Position numbers and translations under genes: made by a program
In this document: positions 26,953 through 35,727 of the stretch, piece after piece
Layout: the number at the start of each line of letters is the position of its first letter
Numbering within the stretch: the first letter of the stretch is position 1
The notes under the pieces: generated by a model
Told to the model about the DNA's origin: nothing
Seen by the model: the letters and a program-made list of their open reading frames with translations, nothing else
The model's database searches: none
Assembly: GCF_003194565.2 (NCBI RefSeq)
Contig: NZ_QICH01000001.1
Location: 372,001 to 436,000, forward strand
Length of the DNA: 64,000 nucleotides
From: Kangiella spongicola
GTDB lineage: Bacteria > Pseudomonadota > Gammaproteobacteria > Enterobacterales > Kangiellaceae
Direction: 5' to 3'

Positions 26953-29505
26953 TTAAAAGGCTCTGTTAAAAAACAAACTATTCGCCATCAGGCGAGAAGC
27001 CCCTAGCCAATAGCCCCGAAACACTGGATTGTCGTTAAACACTACGATACTGCCACGTTCTACGCGCTGAGCCAATACAGCAGGTGTGTTTTTTATGCGC
27101 TCAACGTTTTCTTTTGAGGAATAGCCCGCAGCCAACGGAGAATCCGTGTAGCTTGCAACCGTCAGAAAATCCTGCGCTGCAGGCTTTAAGACCTGAGTAC
27201 CGGCCTTGGTGAAAGCAATAGTGTCATTAGTAAGACCATAAGCTAACGGATGGCTATTGTCCAAGTGTGCCTGATAAATTGCGCCACCGATAATGCCTTT
27301 AGCGATCACATCATCACGATGGCTAAATTGGTGTCCTTCTGGTTTTGGCTCTTCTGGAACAGAAATCTCGAAGCTTACTAACTGATTTCGGATAGCCCAC
27401 TCGACAGCACCGCGGGTCACAATCAGGTTACCCCCTTCCATGATCCACTCGGTCAAGGCTCGGTGCTCCTCAGGGTTAAGATCCGCATAATAACCATTAA
27501 CCATAATTAAGTGGCTATAACGGTCGATGGTATTGTAATCAATATAGTTCGCATTTTGCATCGACAGCGGGATTTCAAGGCGCGTATCCAGTAGATGCCA
27601 AACTTCGCCAGCTTCGTAAGAGGATGACTCGCCACCAATCACTAACAATGGTCGTGGCATGTTAACTGGGCGAACACTCGGACTGCCTAAATCAATGCCT
27701 TTTAAGGCTAAACCAGTATCGACGCCATACACATCAACGCCTGCATCAAGGAAGGACTCCTTGATTAGCGCTACACTTTCGCGCTTGACCTGAGCGTCGC
27801 CCGGTAGCTGAATCACTAGCGAACCAGCTGTAAAGTCTACTTGCTCGCCATTAACCGTAAGCGAAAAAGGCTTAGTGCTGACTTTAGGGTTCAGCTGATG
27901 CTTTAGCTTTTCTTTCAAGAGACGCGTCAAGCCTTTAGCAGCATTGAAGTTATTCCAAGGCACGACAACAGCCACAGGGCTTTCACCACCAAACCACTGC
28001 CCTTGCGAGGCAAACGAGACCGGCTTGGCTTTTACGTCAGATAAATCGCCCGAGTCCAAGTGCGTGAAAGACATATTAAATGCTAACGGCAATGTCCACG
28101 CAGAAACGTCATAAAAAGTGTTGTCTTTAAACTTTGTGCGCGTTTCAAACATGGCTTTAATCAAGCCATACTGAGTTTGCTTAAAGTCGACCACGAACGA
28201 TGACTCCGCTGGGTACTCAGTCCCGTCAAACTTAATGCTTTTGGTGACTTGCTTAACCTCAACCTGGTGACTCTGTAATATTCTCAACAGCTCTTGCAGT
28301 CGACCTTTATCGGTTGAGCTAAAGATTACGCCTTTAACAGAATCCTTTTTTGCCGCTTTTTCTCGTCCGGCGAAAAAGTTACGCTGATATTTTTGCAGTT
28401 TGTCTTTTAAGTGTAGCGAGGCTTTTAAGGTCGAAAATGACGTTGCTACTTGGTTACGAATAGCGAACGGGAAACTTAAGTCTCCATTAACCGATTCTTG
28501 CAAGTGCCCTCTTGAGCTCGCTTGCTCGAATAAAATACCAACGCCACCGTTAATATCGGGGAAGGTTGAGCCTTTGCCGTAATAAAAGTCATCAAAGCCT
28601 TCCTTGCTGTAATACGGCGAGCCTAAACTATCCAAAGCTTCTGCATGAAACTCGGCGATGTCCGCAGTTAAATCAAAGTTCTCTTGAGAGGTAAGAGGGT
28701 TCTGACGGCTCGGCACGCCCGGCTGGAAAAAGTAGGTCGAGTTAGTGCTCATTTCGTGAAAATCGCCCACTATGTGCGGTCGCCACTGATAAAAGTGCTC
28801 GATACGCGCTTGGCTTTCTGGATGCTGTAGCAACAACCAGTCACGGTTTAGATCAAACCAATAATGGTTCGTACGTCCACGAGGCCAATCTTCATTATGC
28901 TCAATCGAAGCAGGATCGCTTACTAGCTGTTTGCCCTTATAGCTGTTTACCCAGTGAGCAAAACGCGCCAAGCCATCAGGGTTTAACATTGGATCAATCA
29001 TAACTATTGTATTTTCCAGCAACTCTTCGACCCAGGGCTCTTTAGAAGCTGCTAGGCGATAAGCCACTAACAAGGCCGCATTAGCGCCACTCGCTTCGTT
29101 GCCGTGAACCGAGTAACCGAGCCATACTAAATTTGGCCCACTGTACTTATCTGGATTTTGGCGAGACGCTTTAATCTGTTCAAGGCGAGCAATATTCTCG
29201 GGCGAGGATATGTAAGCAGTGATTAAAGGACGATTTTCATGAGTACGTCCAATCTCTTTTAAGGCAACTTTTTCAGACAAATGCGCCAACGATTGGAAGT
29301 AAGCCTCCGACTGCTCAGGGCGCACATGCCAAGTGCCCACTTGGTGCCCTAAAATGTCTTTTGGCGTTAAGACATCATCGGAATAGTCTATCGACTGGTT
29401 GAAGTAATACTCTAATGTCGGCTCTTGAGCCTTTGAAGTTGGTGAGAGTGCTGCGCAAGTTATTAATATAATTGAAAATAGTGTAATTTTTATGGAGTGT
29501 ATCAT
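26953..29505 (-). CDS. Exported M14-family zinc carboxypeptidase-like protein
   Basis: An 850-residue exported protein with a signal peptide (1-26). The M14 catalytic core shows the first zinc pair in SVHGNEASGAN (near residue 133), LNPDGLARF, and a later zinc-ligand region VGDFHEMS near residue 249. The remaining 450 residues include a GATase1-like segment (PRPLLVIGGESSSYEAGEV, EEHRALTEWIMEGGNLIVT), an arrangement seen in large M14 proteins of marine bacteria. It probably digests peptides or cell-wall fragments in the periplasm. It is upstream of the second metallopeptidase in a likely operon. Confidence 0.87.
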   Translation of the reverse strand: MIHSIKITLFSIILITCAALSPTSKAQEPTLEYYFNQSIDYSDDVLTPKDILGHQVGTWHVRPEQSEAYFQSLAHLSEKVALKEIGRTHENRPLITAYISSPENIARLEQIKASRQNPDKYSGPNLVWLGYSVHGNEASGANAALLVAYRLAASKEPWVEELLENTIVMIDPMLNPDGLARFAHWVNSYKGKQLVSDPASIEHNEDWPRGRTNHYWFDLNRDWLLLQHPESQARIEHFYQWRPHIVGDFHEMSTNSTYFFQPGVPSRQNPLTSQENFDLTADIAEFHAEALDSLGSPYYSKEGFDDFYYGKGSTFPDINGGVGILFEQASSRGHLQESVNGDLSFPFAIRNQVATSFSTLKASLHLKDKLQKYQRNFFAGREKAAKKDSVKGVIFSSTDKGRLQELLRILQSHQVEVKQVTKSIKFDGTEYPAESSFVVDFKQTQYGLIKAMFETRTKFKDNTFYDVSAWTLPLAFNMSFTHLDSGDLSDVKAKPVSFASQGQWFGGESPVAVVVPWNNFNAAKGLTRLLKEKLKHQLNPKVSTKPFSLTVNGEQVDFTAGSLVIQLPGDAQVKRESVALIKESFLDAGVDVYGVDTGLALKGIDLGSPSVRPVNMPRPLLVIGGESSSYEAGEVWHLLDTRLEIPLSMQNANYIDYNTIDRYSHLIMVNGYYADLNPEEHRALTEWIMEGGNLIVTRGAVEWAIRNQLVSFEISVPEEPKPEGHQFSHRDDVIAKGIIGGAIYQAHLDNSHPLAYGLTNDTIAFTKAGTQVLKPAAQDFLTVASYTDSPLAAGYSSKENVERIKNTPAVLAQRVERGSIVVFNDNPVFRGYWLGASRLMANSLFFNRAF

Positions 29506-29690
29506 TATCTTTAGATTTTGGTCGTTTTCCTTATTCTAACGGTTGCAATTTAAGCTGCAAGCCCTCAGATCCTTTTAATAGCATCGCTTCGGAATATCAT
29601 AGTTTTAGCTAAAAGCTATGGCTTTATAGTAAGCGGTACAGTCTTTCAGAACGAGCGCTGCAGACTGTGCATTTCGAAGTCGATTAGGTG

Positions 29691-29696
29691 TATAAT
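29691..29696 (+). promoter_or_regulatory. -10 box of the nfuA promoter
   Basis: A perfect TATAAT lies 33 bases before the nfuA ATG. The -35 region is poor (TGCATT at 29668-29673). I saw no clear IscR site. Confidence 0.5.
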
Positions 29697-29729
29697 GGTT
29701 TCATTAAAAGCAAAATGGTTTAGTTGTAT

Positions 29730-30308
29730 ATGATTAATGTTTCAGAAGCAGCACAAGAACACTTCCGTCGCTTACTTGCTGGGCAAGAAGACGCAGATAC
29801 GGGTATTCGTGTCTTTGTCGTAAACCCAGGTACAGCGCATGCAGAATGTGGTGTTTCTTACTGCCCACCTGACGCGGTGGAAGAGAATGATACAGAGTTA
29901 AAATTTGATGGCTTCTCAGCGTTTATCGATGAAGAAAGCGCTCCTTATTTAGAAGAAGCCGAAATCGATTACCAAAAAGAAGCAACTGGTGGTCAGTTAA
30001 CGCTAAAAGCACCAAACGCCAAAGCGCGTAAAGTGGCTGACGATGCGCCTGCGGTGGATCGTATTCGTTACTACCTAGAAGCTGAAATTAACCCAGAGCT
30101 CGCCAATCATGGCGGTCAGGTAACTTTAACTGAGTTTACCGATGACGGCATCGTTGTCCTACAGTTTGGCGGCGGTTGCCAAGGTTGTGGTATGGCTGAC
30201 GTTACCCTAAAAGAAGGTATCGAAAAAACCTTAAAAGAGCGTATTCCTGAAGTTAAAGGCGTAAAAGACGTCACGGAACACGCCGCTGGTGAGAATCCGT
30301 ATTATTGA
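29730..30308 (+). CDS. nfuA: Fe-S cluster carrier protein NfuA
   Basis: NfuA receives Fe-S clusters and delivers them to target enzymes, especially under iron limitation or oxidative stress. The 192-residue protein has an N-terminal degenerate A-type domain (1-100) and a C-terminal Nfu domain with the cluster motif [11 protein letters not shown] near residue 150. Length and domain order match E. coli NfuA. I use the ATG at 29730; a TTG two codons earlier is in frame. In many relatives nfuA lies beside comF/bioH, but here it is 12 kb away from them. Confidence 0.94.
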   Translation: MINVSEAAQEHFRRLLAGQEDADTGIRVFVVNPGTAHAECGVSYCPPDAVEENDTELKFDGFSAFIDEESAPYLEEAEIDYQKEATGGQLTLKAPNAKARKVADDAPAVDRIRYYLEAEINPELANHGGQVTLTEFTDDGIVVLQFGGGCQGCGMADVTLKEGIEKTLKERIPEVKGVKDVTEHAAGENPYY

Positions 30309-30324
30309 CTTTAGCTTGCTGAGT

Positions 30325-30353
30325 TAAAAAAGGCGCTTTTCAGCGCCTTTTTT
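30325..30353. terminator. Bidirectional terminator between nfuA and the aspartokinase gene
   Basis: AAAAAAGGCGCT (30325-30336) pairs with AGCGCCTTTTTT (30342-30353), with T-runs in both directions. It overlaps the stop codon of the convergent aspartokinase gene. Confidence 0.88.
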
Positions 30354-31743
30354 ATTGTATTAAATGTTTATGTAGTAGCTTTACGATATCTATTGCTTCG
30401 TCGTCGCTAACGAGGAATGATAAATGCTGATCGCTTGAGGTTTGACTCAGTAGCAACCACTGCTCCGGTAGCTCTGCGTCAATTTGCAATAAATGCCAAA
30501 GCGCTTGGCTCGATGGGCAGCCGACCAAGGTAATAATGGCGCTGTGGGACAATAATACGCTTCGGCACATTTCTGCTAGTTTGACAGACAAATCGTTTAA
30601 GATATGTTTGTCGTGAACACTGTTGCTGGTTTCAACTGCGATAACTAACGATTCTTTTGTCGAAGCCAATAGCTCACAACCAAGCGCCATTTCATTAAAG
30701 ATTGCGAATACTTTTTGCAAGGTCTTTGGCTGTTGCCCGCGACGCCCTAACAATAAAGTCATGACTGGAACCTGCTGTTTTATGGCAATCGCTTTGACCC
30801 AACGTGAATTTTGCTCCTCACCGTTAATTAAGGTTCCAGTTTCTAGAGGCTGATGAGTATTCTTGATTTCAATGGGGATATGGTAGGGCATCACCGTGCT
30901 CAAACAGCGCGGATGCAACACCTTAGCTCCAGCTTCTGCCATCTCGAAGGCTTGGGCATAACTGACTTGCTCCAGCTTTTTTGCATCAGCTATCTTATTG
31001 GGATCGGTGGTAAACATACCCGCAACATCAGTCCAAACCTCTAGCTTTTTCGCTTCGAGCAACGCGGCTAAGTAAGAGGCTGAAGTATCCGAGCCTTCTC
31101 GCCCAAGAAGCACTGTTTCACCCGAATCGTTGCTTGCGATAAAGCCTTGAGTTAACACCACATCAAAGTTTTGTGACCACTGCTCGGATAGCTCAAGGTC
31201 GGGACGAGGATGACACACTGCATTTAAATACCGATCGTTTATGTTGCTGTGTGCTTCTACTTCCGAGATAAACAAGTCACGGGCATCTAACCACTTCGTC
31301 TTCTTATTATCATCTGCTAACTGTTGTTCGAGGAAAGCAGCGCCAAGTGCTGACGATAAAAGTTCGCCATGAGCAACCACCTTTGCGCGCAACGCCGAAC
31401 TCAACCCACCCTTTTCAACAATTTCCGATGCTGAATCGGTCAACGACTCTAGCCAAGGTGCTAAAAGAGAGGATTCGAGCTTTAACTGCTCCGCCATAGC
31501 TTGGTGATACTCTACTAACTCATCGAGTAGTTCATGATGGGCGTTGCTAGCAGCCAGTTGAGCCAGCTTTTCAAGACGGTTTGTCACATTCTTAAAAGCC
31601 GAATGTACCACGGCGACCTTCAAGCCTTGCTGCAACTTAGAGCGGATAATCTCAACGATATTATTCCAATCGTCACGACTGGAAACGCTGGAGCCACCGA
31701 ACTTTAAGACGACCCATGAAGGGCTTTGTGAATCTTTAGTCAT
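30352..31743 (-). CDS. lysC: Aspartate kinase
   Basis: Aspartokinase phosphorylates aspartate at the head of lysine, threonine and methionine synthesis. The 463-residue protein has the kinase motifs VLKFGGSSV (near residue 13), GREGSDTSASYLAALLEA and WTDVAGMFTTDPN, then two diverged ACT-type regulatory regions. The sequence style resembles the kinase half of the LysC-LysA fusions of some gammaproteobacteria, but here no decarboxylase is attached. The start is the ATG at 31743, with a TTG two codons earlier as an alternative. It follows the zinc-finger gene by 28 bases in the glnE direction. Confidence 0.88.
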   Translation of the reverse strand: MTKDSQSPSWVVLKFGGSSVSSRDDWNNIVEIIRSKLQQGLKVAVVHSAFKNVTNRLEKLAQLAASNAHHELLDELVEYHQAMAEQLKLESSLLAPWLESLTDSASEIVEKGGLSSALRAKVVAHGELLSSALGAAFLEQQLADDNKKTKWLDARDLFISEVEAHSNINDRYLNAVCHPRPDLELSEQWSQNFDVVLTQGFIASNDSGETVLLGREGSDTSASYLAALLEAKKLEVWTDVAGMFTTDPNKIADAKKLEQVSYAQAFEMAEAGAKVLHPRCLSTVMPYHIPIEIKNTHQPLETGTLINGEEQNSRWVKAIAIKQQVPVMTLLLGRRGQQPKTLQKVFAIFNEMALGCELLASTKESLVIAVETSNSVHDKHILNDLSVKLAEMCRSVLLSHSAIITLVGCPSSQALWHLLQIDAELPEQWLLLSQTSSDQHLSFLVSDDEAIDIVKLLHKHLIQ

Positions 31744-31771
31744 AGTCAAATATTCTTCTTAGTAGATAAAG

Positions 31772-31987
31772 TTACGACTTCAAAATGAATTTATTACCGC
31801 AATATGGGCAGTGCCCCTGGTTGTCCTTTATAGGAATATACACTCGTGGGTGCTGACTCCATAAAGTAACGTCGGGCATGGGGCAACTTAAAGGCAAGTC
31901 ATCGGAAGTAATCTCGATAACCTGATGCTGTTCTTTCTGCTCGGAACCTTTTTCGGTGGCGTCTTTATTTACACTAGCGTTATCCAC
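31772..31987 (-). CDS. CHCC zinc-finger protein (NDUFS6-like)
   Basis: A 71-residue protein whose second half reads SCPMPDVTLW, PRVYIPI and GHCPYCGNKFIL, matching the zf-CHCC family (Cys-His-Cys-Cys zinc site) also found in mitochondrial complex I subunit NDUFS6. Its role in bacteria is unclear. The start is a GTG (31985-31987) with AGGGAG upstream. The gene usually sits near glnE and ilvE in gammaproteobacteria; here it is 26 bases after glnE and before lysC. Confidence 0.85.
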   Translation of the reverse strand: MDNASVNKDATEKGSEQKEQHQVIEITSDDLPLSCPMPDVTLWSQHPRVYIPIKDNQGHCPYCGNKFILKS

Positions 31988-32013
31988 GGTTGCTCCCTAA
32001 ATTTCGTTTAAAA

Positions 32014-34926
32014 TCATTGTACCTTGGCGTTTTTAAAAGTCGAATTCCATAGCTCCAAAACTTGCTCTCTTTCAAAGCGTAACTCACTCGTTGCGATTAG
32101 CTGTGGCTGACTTTGGAGTACATTCCGGTTGGCGATATCACGGAAAGTTCGATAATTATCTATCAGCTGGTCACGCACATCTTGCGAGATAAAGCCATGT
32201 TTCGCTAACAACTGTAGCCAGTCGACATTATTAAAAGGAAGCTGTGTCTTAGGATCAGTATCCATGATTTGCTGTGAGTGCTTTAGCGCCCAATATTGCA
32301 CTAAAAACTCAATATCCACTAAGCCACCCTTGCCTTGCTTTATATCCCACAGCTTTGAATCCGTTTTATCAAGATTGGCGCGCATTTTTTGGCGCATAGA
32401 CACAACATCTTCGGCCAGCTCTGAGTTTTGCGTTTGTGGAGATTCAGGCTTAGCCAATATCTGGGCTCTTAAATCCATGTATTCGCCTGTTAGCGGTTCA
32501 TCGCCTGCAATTGGTCGCGCGCGAACCAAAGCCTGATGCTCCCAGGTCCAAGCTTCGTTATGTTGATACTTCTTAAAAGCTTCAATATGACTCACTAACA
32601 TGCCAGCACGCCCAGAAGGCCTCAAGCGAGTATCGACTTCATACATGATGCCCTGCTGCGTGCGGGTTCCTAAATAATGCACCAAACGCTGCGCCACGCG
32701 TGTGTAAAACTGATGCAGCTCCAATGATTTTTGGCCAGAATGATCACGCCCAGACGTTTCCGACTGAGGATCACCTTGATATAAAAACACCAAATCTAAA
32801 TCAGAGCCATAACCCAGCTCATCGCCACCTAACTTACCATAACCAAGCACTAAAAAGCCCGAAGCAAGCGTTTCGTTACAGTTAGGTGGTGCGCCATATT
32901 TAGCTACGGTTTCACGCCATGCATACTGCAATAAATATTCGACGATAACTTCCGCCAGGTCGGTTAGTTGCTGTGACACGGCACTTATATCAAAGCGCTC
33001 GGTTAGATCGCCCGCAGCTATTTTAAACTGGCTAGATTGTTTAAAACCGCCTAATGCAACTAATTGGCCTTCCAAGTCCTCAACTTCAACTCGAATTAAT
33101 GATTGACGAAGCTGGTTAGCGAGATCACTTTTACTCAACTGCTTACCAAAGTTGCTCGGAAACAATAGTTCATCGAGCAACGAGGGATAAATAGATACCT
33201 GTTTTGCGAGCCACCTAGAGCGCCCGACTAGTTGTACTAAAAACTCTAACACCGGCAAGTTTTCAGCCAGCATTTCAAAATAAGCGGTGCGTCGCCCAAT
33301 CCCCTGCAACAACTCAACACAGCGCTGCAAAGTAGTTTCCGGCTCAGGCTGACGGCAAGCTTCTAAAAGCAAATGCGGTAACAGTTGGTCTAACCGATTA
33401 AGGCCGCGACTGCCTATCTTGCGCTCGGAAAATTCCGCACGAAACTGTTGTAATAGCTCAATCATCGCCAGAGTAAGCGGTAACTTATCCTGTAGCGCTT
33501 GTTGGTTGGACTCTTCTAACCGCCCTTCTATCCAGCGCTTCGCTTGCTCATAGTCTTGATCGAGTTTGCCTTCTTCATGCGGATCATGGAATAAGCCCTT
33601 AAAGAAAGTATCCACATAGTTTTGATGCGCCTTTAGGGTGTCAGTTAGCGCTTGCCAACTGCTTACCCCCATCATGCCCACAATTTGCCACTGTTCAAGG
33701 CTATCAATCGGCAACTGCTGTGTTTGTTCTTCGTTTCGAATTTGTAGCGCATTTTCGAGCTTACGCAAGAACTCATAAGCTTTTTGTAGGGGTTCAATTT
33801 CTTCCGCGGGTATGAAATTCTGAGCTTCTAGTGTTTGCAGGCTGTGCCACCAGTTTTTAGTTTGTAATACAGGATGTCGCCCACCGCCAATCAGCTGTAG
33901 CGACTGCACAATAAACTCAAGCTCACGAATCCCCCCTTCACCCAGCTTAATATTGCCCGCGCTATCCTTGCGTAACAATTCGCTGGCGATCTTTTGCTTG
34001 AGCTGTCGTATCGACTCCAAAACGCTAAAATCAATATATCGGCGATAGCTGAAAGGGCGAATAATATCTTCTAAATCAGACGCTTGAGTATCATTACCAC
34101 CTAGTACGCGCGCTTTGATCATGGCGAAACGCTCCCACTCACGTCCCTGCTCCACATAATAGTCCTGTAGCGCATTATAATTCGTCACCAAGGCGCCACT
34201 TTGCCCATAAGGACGCAGCCGCATATCCACCCGATAGACAAACCCATCAGGCGTAATATCACCCAGTAAACTGATGAGCTTTTGCCCTAAACGGGTAAAA
34301 AACTTCTGATTTTCAATGGCTTTTGGCTCACGATCGGTTTCACCCTCCTCTGGAAAAGTGAAAATCAGATCGATATCTGAAGAAAAGTTCAGTTCTCTGC
34401 CACCCAGTTTTCCCATGGCTAAGATGAGAAGTTGTTGTTTATCGCCTTTAGCGCACATAGGAACGCCATACTTTTGATGGCAATGGTGCTCGGCCCAACG
34501 ATAGGCAGCTAGAATTAGGATGTCTGCTAGCGTCGACTGGAAAAAGGTGATGGCCTTAATGTCCTGTCTTTGGCAAATATCTTCAACCGCAATCAGCAAC
34601 GACCAATAATGTCGCTCTAATCGAAGCTTTTGCTTAATATCAAACTCGGTCAGGCTGGCATCTAACTTACCACTTAAATCATTCAGCCCCTCTTCGATAG
34701 ACTGACCATTTAGAGCGTCGAGTAGCCATTGTGGCTTTTTTATTGCCCATCGATAAACGTAGTCGCTCGAAGCGAGTACTAACTTAGCTGCAGCTTCTAG
34801 CTCTTCGTTACTGTAACTATCTGATTGCTCGAGCTCCCGACACCACTCGCTGTAGCGCCTTTTAGCAAGATCTTGTAACGCTTCTGGTAGTGTAAAGTCA
34901 GTTCTCATGGAGTTTTGGGGTGCCAT
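32014..34926 (-). CDS. glnE: Bifunctional glutamine synthetase adenylyltransferase/deadenylase
   Basis: GlnE adds and removes AMP on glutamine synthetase in response to PII signalling and so tunes nitrogen assimilation. The 970-residue protein has two nucleotidyltransferase domains: N-terminal with GGRELNFSSDIDLIFTF near residue 175 (deadenylase) and C-terminal with GDELGYGSDLDLVFLY near residue 700 (adenylase), linked by helical regulatory segments. Length is close to E. coli (946). It leads glnE-zinc finger-lysC on the minus strand and is divergent from lemA. Confidence 0.95.
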   Translation of the reverse strand: MAPQNSMRTDFTLPEALQDLAKRRYSEWCRELEQSDSYSNEELEAAAKLVLASSDYVYRWAIKKPQWLLDALNGQSIEEGLNDLSGKLDASLTEFDIKQKLRLERHYWSLLIAVEDICQRQDIKAITFFQSTLADILILAAYRWAEHHCHQKYGVPMCAKGDKQQLLILAMGKLGGRELNFSSDIDLIFTFPEEGETDREPKAIENQKFFTRLGQKLISLLGDITPDGFVYRVDMRLRPYGQSGALVTNYNALQDYYVEQGREWERFAMIKARVLGGNDTQASDLEDIIRPFSYRRYIDFSVLESIRQLKQKIASELLRKDSAGNIKLGEGGIRELEFIVQSLQLIGGGRHPVLQTKNWWHSLQTLEAQNFIPAEEIEPLQKAYEFLRKLENALQIRNEEQTQQLPIDSLEQWQIVGMMGVSSWQALTDTLKAHQNYVDTFFKGLFHDPHEEGKLDQDYEQAKRWIEGRLEESNQQALQDKLPLTLAMIELLQQFRAEFSERKIGSRGLNRLDQLLPHLLLEACRQPEPETTLQRCVELLQGIGRRTAYFEMLAENLPVLEFLVQLVGRSRWLAKQVSIYPSLLDELLFPSNFGKQLSKSDLANQLRQSLIRVEVEDLEGQLVALGGFKQSSQFKIAAGDLTERFDISAVSQQLTDLAEVIVEYLLQYAWRETVAKYGAPPNCNETLASGFLVLGYGKLGGDELGYGSDLDLVFLYQGDPQSETSGRDHSGQKSLELHQFYTRVAQRLVHYLGTRTQQGIMYEVDTRLRPSGRAGMLVSHIEAFKKYQHNEAWTWEHQALVRARPIAGDEPLTGEYMDLRAQILAKPESPQTQNSELAEDVVSMRQKMRANLDKTDSKLWDIKQGKGGLVDIEFLVQYWALKHSQQIMDTDPKTQLPFNNVDWLQLLAKHGFISQDVRDQLIDNYRTFRDIANRNVLQSQPQLIATSELRFEREQVLELWNSTFKNAKVQ

Positions 34927-35113
34927 TAATTAAGGTGTTTTTGATCTTACGACAATACTTGGAAGGGCCCAACAAATCAATTTCAATTCTCCAAGCAACA
35001 AACTGTAAGTTATTGATTATGCGATGATTACAGTTGTTTACAAAGTAAAAGTAGTTTAAATTAAGCGTCATTGCTAGGATTATAGAGTTATTAAAAGAAA
35101 GGAGCCTTTCCAA

Positions 35114-35701
35114 ATGGGTACTATTATTACTTTGGCTGTGATAGCCGCATTGGTGCTGTTTTTAGTCGGCATTTATAACAAGCTAGTCACACTTCGTAAT
35201 CGATTTAAAAATGCATTTGCGCAAATTGATGTTCAATTAAACCGTCGTTATGACCTAATTCCGAACCTCGTTGAAACCGCTAAAGGTTACATGAAGCATG
35301 AAAAAGAAACCCTAGAAGCGGTTATCAGCGCTCGAAATGGTGCTGTTTCAGCGAACCAAGCGGCGGCAGCGAACCCTGATGATCCTGATGCTATTAAGCA
35401 CTTGAATCAAGCAGAAGGCCAATTAACCGGTGCCTTGGGTCGTTTATTCGCGCTGTCTGAAGCATATCCGGATTTAAAAGCTAATCAAACGATGGAACAG
35501 CTGATGGAAGAGCTTAGCACCACCGAAAACAAAATTGCTTTCGCACGTCAGGCCTATAATGATGCAGTAATGGAGTACAACACCTATCGCGAGCAAGTAC
35601 CGAATAACTTTATCGCCAACCCATTCGGCTTCAAAGAAGCAGAGTTGTTTGAGGTTGAAGACGAACAAGTTCGCGAGGCCGTTAAAGTATCGTTCGATTA
35701 A
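35114..35701 (+). CDS. lemA: LemA family protein
   Basis: LemA proteins are membrane-anchored helical-bundle proteins of uncertain function, often paired with HtpX-type peptidases. The 195-residue product has one N-terminal transmembrane helix (residues 1-22), then KLVTLRNRFKNAFAQIDVQL, RYDLIPNLVETAKGYMKHE and IANPFGFKEAELFEVE, all LemA signatures. A strong AAAGGAG ribosome site precedes the ATG. The M48 peptidase follows 26 bases later. Confidence 0.95.
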   Translation: MGTIITLAVIAALVLFLVGIYNKLVTLRNRFKNAFAQIDVQLNRRYDLIPNLVETAKGYMKHEKETLEAVISARNGAVSANQAAAANPDDPDAIKHLNQAEGQLTGALGRLFALSEAYPDLKANQTMEQLMEELSTTENKIAFARQAYNDAVMEYNTYREQVPNNFIANPFGFKEAELFEVEDEQVREAVKVSFD

Positions 35702-35727
35702 TCATCAAAACGATCTAACGTTTAAGT

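Noticed and set aside
34898-35113. Minus-strand open frame between glnE and lemA
   Set aside because: It overlaps the glnE start and has no family resemblance; the region is a divergent promoter gap.
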